DNA of 11,684 nucleotides from Planctomycetaceae bacterium. GTDB lineage: Bacteria; Planctomycetota; Planctomycetia; Planctomycetales; Planctomycetaceae. The notes beneath the pieces were generated by a model. It was not told where the DNA came from and searched no databases. It saw only the letters and a list, made by a program, of their open reading frames with translations. A program made the position numbers and the translations under genes. The stretch spans positions 1-11,684 of the forward strand of contig JAGQQQ010000332.1 of assembly GCA_020426125.1 (NCBI GenBank), given 5' to 3'. Shown here piece by piece: positions 6,794 to 11,684 of the stretch; the stretch's first letter is position 1, and each line of letters begins with the position of its first letter.

Positions 6794-7833
6794 GAGACAT
6801 GGCCGTCGACCAGTCGAGAAAAGATCATGCGGCCAGCGCTGTTCTGTAGGACACTGGTGACGACCGTGTCGACTTCATGCCCCATCTCGCGAATCCCCTG
6901 TTCCACAACGACCATCGTGCCATCGTCGAGGTAGCCAACGCCTTGTCCGGGGCCCTCCCCTTCCTTGATAATGCGGATTCGAACGTGTTCTCCAGGAATG
7001 AATCTCGGTTTCAGCGAGTTGGCCACGTCATTCAGATTGATAACATCGACTCCCTGGACTCCCGCGAGCTTATTCAGGTTCACGTCGTTGGTGACGAGGC
7101 GACCATGAAGTTCCCGGGCCAGTTCCACCAATTTCTGATCGACGGTCTTGTCGGTCGATGGCATCGTCTCGTGGACGCGGATGTCGACCTTGGGATCCTG
7201 CTGCAACTTCTTCAAGACGTCGAGTCCCCGTCGTCCTCGACTCCGACGGACCTTGTCATGGCTATCGGCGATGTCCTGAACTTCCTGCAGAATAAACTGA
7301 GGGACGACGAATTCTGAATCCACGATATTTGTGGCCACCAAATCGGCCACGCGCCCATCGATCAGAGCACTGGAATCGAGAATCATCGGGCGTCCCCCCT
7401 TGAGCTCACGAGAGAACTCAACATAAGGAATGACGAACCGGAACTGATCCTTCGTCTGGAGCATGAATGTGATACACAAGTAGGGCAGGACCAAAATCGA
7501 AAGCAAGGTGACCATACCTCGGAGCGGTTCTCCCTGGCCTCCAAACAAATCCTCCATGTCAAACAGCGGACGAATGGCCAGATTCAGCAGATAGGTCAGA
7601 AGTACCCCGATCAACAGTCCGAAGTAAACGGCCGAGATCACATCGATCTTCTTGCGGGGAATGAGCACATCCACCAGCAGGATCGACATGGCGATCAAAA
7701 GCAACAAAAAGAACGCCAGAACCGGATGTTCTTTCACAAACGGGGGCGCCGCAGTCTCCTGCGAAAAGCAGTAGGTCGCCAACGCTCCAACGGCGATCAC
7801 AATGTACAGGGCACGGATGACGAGCAGAAGCAT
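6790..7833 (-). CDS. Membrane PIN-TRAM domain protein (YacL-like)
   Basis: The 347-residue product has four predicted membrane helices (about 3-21, 37-55, 64-86 and 107-125). A PIN nuclease-fold domain follows (about 149-270), with the acidic metal-site residues D153 (in ILDSSALIDGR), E184 (QEVQDIAD), D232 and D250 (LVTNDVNLNKLA). A C-terminal TRAM RNA-binding domain (about 279-336) has the typical GEHVRIRIIKEGEGPGQGVG stretch. This is the architecture of Bacillus YacL, a conserved membrane protein of unknown substrate, probably a metal-dependent RNase. In Bacillus yacL sits beside the isoprenoid gene ispD; here its TGA stop overlaps the ATG of the terpene cyclase. ATG at 7833 is the natural start because the first membrane helix begins at once. 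Only a weak AAGAAG precedes it, at the end of the last 25-bp repeat. It is the first gene of the minus-strand block. Confidence 0.92.
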   Translation of the reverse strand: MLLLVIRALYIVIAVGALATYCFSQETAAPPFVKEHPVLAFFLLLLIAMSILLVDVLIPRKKIDVISAVYFGLLIGVLLTYLLNLAIRPLFDMEDLFGGQGEPLRGMVTLLSILVLPYLCITFMLQTKDQFRFVIPYVEFSRELKGGRPMILDSSALIDGRVADLVATNIVDSEFVVPQFILQEVQDIADSHDKVRRSRGRRGLDVLKKLQQDPKVDIRVHETMPSTDKTVDQKLVELARELHGRLVTNDVNLNKLAGVQGVDVINLNDVANSLKPRFIPGEHVRIRIIKEGEGPGQGVGYLDDGTMVVVEQGIREMGHEVDTVVTSVLQNSAGRMIFSRLVDGHVS

Positions 7834-7843
7834 TCGCGATGAA

Positions 7844-7916
7844 CTTCTTAAACTGTCGTTAGGACAGTCTTCTCAAACTGTCGGCGGGTCAAACTTCTCA
7901 AACTGTCGGTGGGACA
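7844..7916. repeat. Three tandem repeats of 25-bp period in the leader of the PIN-TRAM gene
   Basis: Units begin at 7844, 7869 and 7894. Each is 23 bases starting CTTCT(T/C)AAACTGTCG and, in units 1 and 3, ending GGACA or GGGACA, plus two variable bases. Each unit also holds an inverted repeat: unit 1 has ACTGTC-N5-GACAGT (7852-7868) without mismatch, unit 3 keeps TGTC-N5-GACA, and unit 2 is degenerate (GTCA). The block ends ten bases before the ATG of the PIN-TRAM gene, so on the minus strand it is in the promoter or the message leader. It may be an array of operator sites, a structured leader, or a copy of a dispersed intergenic repeat. Confidence 0.7.
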
Positions 7917-8019
7917 ATAAGGTGGGAACGGGCAAAAATCACACCGGAGCCTCCCAGTTCGGGTGAGAACGCCCGTGGCCCAGGAGCCGACATCGCATTT
8001 GGCCGGGTCATCTGTCCAA

Positions 8020-8044
8020 GCCCGTTCCTATAATGCTAACGGGC
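8020..8044 (+). promoter_or_regulatory. Promoter -10 box TATAAT inside a 7-bp inverted repeat
   Basis: A perfect TATAAT at 8029-8034 is bracketed by GCCCGTT (8020-8026) and its reverse complement AACGGGC (8038-8044), spaced by 11 bases. A third copy of the half site, GGAACGGGC, stands at 7925-7933. No good -35 box is present at the right distance (GGGTCA at 8005-8010 is the nearest), which fits a promoter that needs an activator or is blocked by a bound repressor. Transcription would start near 8041, giving a leader of about 110 bases before the ATG at 8154. Confidence 0.45.
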
Positions 8045-8153
8045 AAGTGCGTCGTTTTCCACCAGCGCTTTTTGCGATTTGCCGAAATTCCAACAACGAC
8101 CTTGCAGATCGTATCGAGAATTCTCCCCAGTTGACAAAGGCAAGAACACACAA

Positions 8154-8636
8154 ATGGCGAGGAACGAGTCGGACCGTGAAGATCTGTATGCGGAATTCGC
8201 ATCCGCGCTTGCCCGATGGGAACTCAATGTGCCTTTTCAGAACCTTCCCATTGTGGCGGCAATCCGGAAAGACGGTCGGCTCTCCATCTATCTGACGCCG
8301 GACCGTTGTTACCATTTCTCCTCTCAGGGCGGGTTGATGAGAGCATTCGTCGATGGCTTTCTCTACCGCACGCAGGGGAACACGTTGGCTCGGCTGAGGC
8401 GTTTTCGGTCGGAGACGGAAAGCGAATTGCTTCGCCACGATCTGAGAAAACTGGAGCTGACGCAGTTTGGACTGGAAACACTCGCTTCGCTCCAACCGGT
8501 CGCCGCTTCGCTCGCCGACGGCCAAGTGACTGTCCTTCGTAGCGAGGGAAACATGACCGAGTTGGCAATCCGGCTGGCGTCGATTTGTCGCAAGCCTCTG
8601 GTTCTCGCCCCGGCATTTCCCACGCGGAAGGATTGA
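8154..8636 (+). CDS. Conserved-looking protein of unknown function, 160 residues
   Basis: I do not recognise a characterised family. The product is soluble, with no signal peptide or membrane helix. An N-terminal helix (E-D-L-Y-A-E-F-A-S-A-L-A-R-W) is followed by a strand-rich stretch (residues about 33-55, IVAAIRKDGRLSIYLTPDR). Next comes a motif-like segment, YHFSSQGGLMRAFVDGFLYR (53-72), then a basic, Arg-rich amphipathic helix (77-100). The order YHF-x(4)-G-x(2)-RAFVDG-x(2)-YRTQG looks like a conserved core. ATG 8154 is preferred over an in-frame TTG at 8079, since the added 25 residues look unlike the rest. Only a weak AAAGG lies upstream. The promoter-like element at 8020-8044 precedes it. 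It is followed after 136 bases by the dehydrogenase-like gene on the same strand, which suggests co-transcription. Confidence 0.7.
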   Translation: MARNESDREDLYAEFASALARWELNVPFQNLPIVAAIRKDGRLSIYLTPDRCYHFSSQGGLMRAFVDGFLYRTQGNTLARLRRFRSETESELLRHDLRKLELTQFGLETLASLQPVAASLADGQVTVLRSEGNMTELAIRLASICRKPLVLAPAFPTRKD

Positions 8637-8772
8637 CCAAAAGCAAGCTCATCGTTCCGCATGGGAGGTTGGACACTGACAATTCCCATCGAACTCCCTG
8701 TTCCCGCAGGTTCGAGATTTCCATAATTCCCATTGCCTTGTTTTGCTTTGGGCTCCCTCGGGATTGTTTCAC

Positions 8773-9864
8773 ATGTCAATGCGTTCAGGCCGTTACCCCC
8801 GCGATCCCCAACATGAGGTTCACTGTCGTGCCGAAACACTGCGGCCAATGCTGGCGCAGATGCTCAAAAGAAGTAGTCTGTTTCCCTACGACGTCGCGGT
8901 GGTCGTCGACCGGATTCTGGAAACCGAGCTGTACGGGATCCCCTCACATGGCCTCGTACGCTTCTGTCGTTTGCTGGAGGCAATCGACCTCGGCGATGTC
9001 GACCCCCGAGGACAAGTGTTGACACTCACGCAAGGGGACGCCTTCGCCGTTCTCGATGGCAGCCGCGCGATCGGTCACGTGGCAGCGACCAAAGGTGCCG
9101 AACTGGCCTCTTCCAAGGCGAAAACGACGGGCGTGGCCGCTGTGGCGATCGGCAACAGTCAGACGCTGGGAGCCGCCGAAGTCTACGTTCGCCTGATGGC
9201 TCAAGCTGGGGTCATTGGGATTTGCACCACCAACACCGGACGGGCATCAGTCGCCGCTCCGAACTCGACTGCTGGGGCCGTGGGCAACTGTGCGTTTGCA
9301 TACGCGGTGCCAGTAGACGGCCATTCCCCTTTGGTGTTTGATACGGCCTGTGGAGCCGAATCCTGGGGAAAATTGGAGTTACTTCAGCGGTACGGAATTC
9401 CGCTTCCCGGAAGTTTGGCCTTCACGGCCGATGGGGGGGCAGCCTTCAGTCTTGCGGACGCGATGTCCCTCCTTCCGGCCGGCGGGGCCATGGGATTCGG
9501 TCTGTCGATCTTGTGTTCGGTGCTGGCCGGATTGCTCGCTGGAGGGCGAATGCCGATTCATAAAACACGGCGGACTTCCGCGGACGACTCCGAGCATTTC
9601 TTCCTCGCCATCGACCCCATGAAGTTCTGCGATCCCCAGAATTTTCAGCAAGAACTGCGGACTACGCTCGACGAGATTCGGGACTTGCCTCGAACTGATC
9701 CCGATAATCCCGTCCGTATTCCCGGAGATCGAGGTGCCTTGAGTTTTGAGAAGTATTCCCAGGAGGGGATTCCGGTTCATCGATCGATCGTTGAGGAGCT
9801 TCGGATGAAAGCGGAACAGATGAAACTGGCACATCCGTTTGAGTCGCCATCGAATCAAGACTGA
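8773..9864 (+). CDS. Divergent malate/L-lactate dehydrogenase family (LDH2/MDH2) oxidoreductase
   Basis: The 363-residue product has the LDH2 fold signatures in order: L-Y-G-I-P-S-H-G-L-V-R-F (53-64) with the catalytic-region His of SHG, GHVAATKGAELASSKAKTTG (101-120), a glycine-rich block GGAMGFGLSILCSVLAGLLAGG (237-258), FLAIDP (277-282) and RIPGDRG near the C-terminus. These enzymes reduce or oxidise 2-oxo/2-hydroxy acids with NAD(P)H, without a Rossmann fold. Two usually strongly kept blocks differ: NSNHFG is NSQTLG (128-133), losing the His, and the TNP-type segment after the glycine-rich loop reads VGNCAFAYAVP (170-180). So substrate use may be altered, or activity weak. ATG 8773 is chosen over an in-frame TTG at 8743; an ATG at 8779 is also possible. 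No strong ribosome binding site is seen. It is convergent with the WD40 gene, 54 bases away. Confidence 0.85.
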   Translation: MSMRSGRYPRDPQHEVHCRAETLRPMLAQMLKRSSLFPYDVAVVVDRILETELYGIPSHGLVRFCRLLEAIDLGDVDPRGQVLTLTQGDAFAVLDGSRAIGHVAATKGAELASSKAKTTGVAAVAIGNSQTLGAAEVYVRLMAQAGVIGICTTNTGRASVAAPNSTAGAVGNCAFAYAVPVDGHSPLVFDTACGAESWGKLELLQRYGIPLPGSLAFTADGGAAFSLADAMSLLPAGGAMGFGLSILCSVLAGLLAGGRMPIHKTRRTSADDSEHFFLAIDPMKFCDPQNFQQELRTTLDEIRDLPRTDPDNPVRIPGDRGALSFEKYSQEGIPVHRSIVEELRMKAEQMKLAHPFESPSNQD

Positions 9865-9909
9865 GCGTTAATCCACGCTGACACCGGGGAGACGAAACGG
9901 GGCACAGAC

Positions 9910-9929
9910 AAGCGGATGCTATTCCGCTT
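9910..9929 (+). terminator. Weak stem-loop between convergent genes
   Basis: AAGCGGA (9910-9916) pairs with TCCGCTT (9923-9929) around a six-base loop, followed by only one more T. It overlaps the last codons and stop of the WD40 gene and lies 46 bases after the dehydrogenase stop. It may help end the plus transcript, but lacks a true T-tract. Confidence 0.3.
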
Positions 9930-11684
9930 TGTCGTTCCATTCGGATGTCAGCCAGAGAATGGCTGTTCCGTCCCGGCTGCCGGTGAGCAGATGTCGGCCA
10001 TCTTTTGGCGAGATGTCGATGGAGGTCAACTCCTGAGAATGGCCTGCCAATGTGAGAATCTCTGTCCCTTCGTGGCCCGGAGTGACGTCCCAAAGCTTCG
10101 CGGAGATGTCCTGGCTGGCCGTGAAGGCTCGCTCGCCATCCCGGGAAAACGCCACAGAGGTGACTGCGGCCGTATGCCCCTGAAACTCCGCGACCTTCTT
10201 CTTGGAGCTGAGATCCCACAAAATGGCGGAATTGTCTTCACTCCCGGTGAGAATTTGCGAATCATCCGGGGAAAACGCTCCACACAACAATGACCATTTA
10301 TGCCCGACGAATGGTTCGCCAATCATCGTTCCGGCCTCGCGGTCCCAGAGCCGGGCGGTGCGGTCGCTGCTGACCGTGAGAATCCTTTTCCCGTTGTGAG
10401 AGAAAACCGCCTGCCGGACGCGGCCCAAATGTCCCTGGAAACTCTGGATCAACTTCCCATCTGCGACGTGCCAGAGTTTCGCGGTGCCATCGTCCGAGGC
10501 GGTGAGGATCTGCTCTCCATTGGGGGAAAACCGCACACTGTTGATGTATCCGTCGTGTCCCCCTTCGATCTTACGCACCGCCGTTCCTGACTCCGCATCC
10601 CAGATTTTCGCCGAATTGTCCCAACTGCCGGTGACAATCCACTTTCCATCGGGGGAGAAGTCTGCGGCGGCGACGGTGCCATGGGGGCTGAAATTCATCT
10701 TTTCCTGCCGCGTCCCCGCATCCCAGAGTTGAGCTTCGGTTCCCCCCACCGTCAGTACGGATTGGCCATCTTTTGTGAACCTCGCCGACCAGACGAGCCC
10801 GCCAAGACGATCAAAGTCGAGCCAGACGGTCCCCTCCGACGAAGAATCGGATTGCAGGGAAAAGAGACGGACGGTGTTATCGGTGGCCACGGCGATCGCC
10901 AACTGGCTGTTTGGGACAGATTGAATGTCATTCAAACCGAATCCCTCGACTTGGACGGTGGCGAGCAAGTCCGCCGTCTGTGCATTCCATCGGCGAAGGA
11001 TCGCTCCCCGATGGCTCTCCTGGTCAGGGGGAGACGCCACAGTCACGACTTGCTGACCGTCTTGGGAAAGGGCCATCGACGAGACGGGGCTGTCATGGGA
11101 GAGCACCAGATGGGAAAGTTCCTGTCCGTTGGTGGAATTGATCCGACTGACCGTATGGTCGTTGCTTGCGGTGAGGATCTGTGAACCGTCGGGAGTGAAC
11201 GCACAGGCCGTGACCCGCCGCGTATGGTGACGGACCGACCAGACGGCTGTTCCGGTTTCCACATCGGTGAGGACGCAGCGACCGAGAGTATCACAACTCA
11301 GGCAGCGATTCTCCTTCGGGGCGAATGCAATTGCGGTGACGCGGCCATTGTGAACTTTGATGAATCGAGGCTGGGGCTGTCTTGATTCCTCGCTTCTGTC
11401 TTTGTTTCCTTCGGCAAATTCGAGAAGCTGAGTGAGATCCCAGAGTTTGAGGTCATCCTCCTCACTGCCGGTGGCGAGCCAGCGTTCGTCGGCGGAGATG
11501 GCGAGCGCCGCGGATCGGCCGGTTCGATCCAGTCGGAGAAATTGTGTTCCCGTCGCGACGTTCCACAGGCGGACCGTGTTGTCGGCGGCGGCGGTGACCA
11601 TGTACTTGCCGTCCGCAAAAAACTCAGCCCGGGACGTGAGATAGTCATGGCCCTCAGCAAGCGTCGCCAGCAGCTTGCCCGTTT
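9919..11684 (-). CDS. Large WD40-repeat protein, C-terminal part (N-terminus outside the window)
   Basis: The frame is open from the stop at 9919-9921 to the right edge; the ATG at 11601 is internal, because the codons to its right (ATLAEGHDYLTSRAEFFADG) complete a WD repeat. At least 588 residues are present. About 13 WD40 units of roughly 40 residues can be counted, most with GH...SVxFSPDGxxILTxSxDxTAxLWD. The last six, near the C-terminus, are the most regular (for example GHDGYINSVRFSPNG followed by DDGTAKLWH). The units nearer the edge are more degenerate, some lacking GH or WD. This is enough for about two seven-bladed propellers, a protein-binding scaffold. No signal peptide or other domain is visible in this part. 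Planctomycetes often attach such propellers to Ser/Thr kinase or cytochrome-type domains; whether that holds here lies outside the window. Confidence 0.92.
   Translation of the reverse strand, partial: TGKLLATLAEGHDYLTSRAEFFADGKYMVTAAADNTVRLWNVATGTQFLRLDRTGRSAALAISADERWLATGSEEDDLKLWDLTQLLEFAEGNKDRSEESRQPQPRFIKVHNGRVTAIAFAPKENRCLSCDTLGRCVLTDVETGTAVWSVRHHTRRVTACAFTPDGSQILTASNDHTVSRINSTNGQELSHLVLSHDSPVSSMALSQDGQQVVTVASPPDQESHRGAILRRWNAQTADLLATVQVEGFGLNDIQSVPNSQLAIAVATDNTVRLFSLQSDSSSEGTVWLDFDRLGGLVWSARFTKDGQSVLTVGGTEAQLWDAGTRQEKMNFSPHGTVAAADFSPDGKWIVTGSWDNSAKIWDAESGTAVRKIEGGHDGYINSVRFSPNGEQILTASDDGTAKLWHVADGKLIQSFQGHLGRVRQAVFSHNGKRILTVSSDRTARLWDREAGTMIGEPFVGHKWSLLCGAFSPDDSQILTGSEDNSAILWDLSSKKKVAEFQGHTAAVTSVAFSRDGERAFTASQDISAKLWDVTPGHEGTEILTLAGHSQELTSIDISPKDGRHLLTGSRDGTAILWLTSEWNDKAE

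Noticed and set aside
7844..7916. 25-bp repeats as Pho boxes or a CRISPR array
   Set aside because: The CTGTCG cores are 25 bp apart, not 11, and there are only two variable bases between 23-base units, so no spacers exist.
8079..8153. N-terminal extension of the 160-residue protein from TTG 8079
   Set aside because: No ribosome binding site, and the added residues look non-coding; ATG 8154 is simpler and follows the proposed promoter at a reasonable distance.

Overview
The window looks like a piece of a planctomycete chromosome, or of a close relative. This is inferred from gene content and style, not from a marker gene. The pointers are a moderately GC-rich genome, a very long WD40-repeat protein, a membrane PIN-TRAM protein tied to a triterpene cyclase, a DUF116/isoprenyl diphosphate synthase fusion, roomy intergenic spaces and frequent GTG/TTG starts. 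No rRNA, tRNA, IS element or CRISPR array was seen.

Layout, left to right. Bases 1-50 hold what may be the first codons of a minus-strand gene leaving the window. Bases 51-547 hold no convincing protein gene, but on the plus strand they carry three consecutive stem-loops, the last followed by a T-tract. This is an intrinsic terminator with no plus-strand gene to serve, so a small RNA is proposed at about 320-453. From 7833 down to 548 five genes lie on the minus strand in the order PIN-TRAM membrane protein, squalene-hopene-cyclase-family terpene cyclase, DUF116-polyprenyl synthase fusion, btaA, btaB. The first two overlap by ATGA. The other gaps are 219, 228 and 90 bases. Bases 7834-8153 are a divergent control region with three tandem 25-bp repeats on the PIN-TRAM side, and a perfect TATAAT box inside a 7-bp inverted repeat on the plus side. 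Then come two plus-strand genes: a 160-residue protein of unknown function and a divergent member of the malate/L-lactate dehydrogenase (LDH2) family. The right end (9919-11684) is the C-terminal part of a minus-strand WD40-repeat protein whose N-terminus lies outside.

How the genes may work together. The five-gene minus block reads as a membrane-lipid locus. BtaA and BtaB together make the phosphorus-free betaine lipid DGTS from diacylglycerol and S-adenosylmethionine. The polyprenyl synthase fusion would make a prenyl diphosphate, probably longer than C15. The terpene cyclase has the DXDD acid and QW motifs needed to cyclise squalene or a similar polyprene. A membrane architecture programme combining a betaine lipid and a polycyclic terpenoid is the main inference of this annotation. 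Whether the whole block is one transcript cannot be told from sequence.
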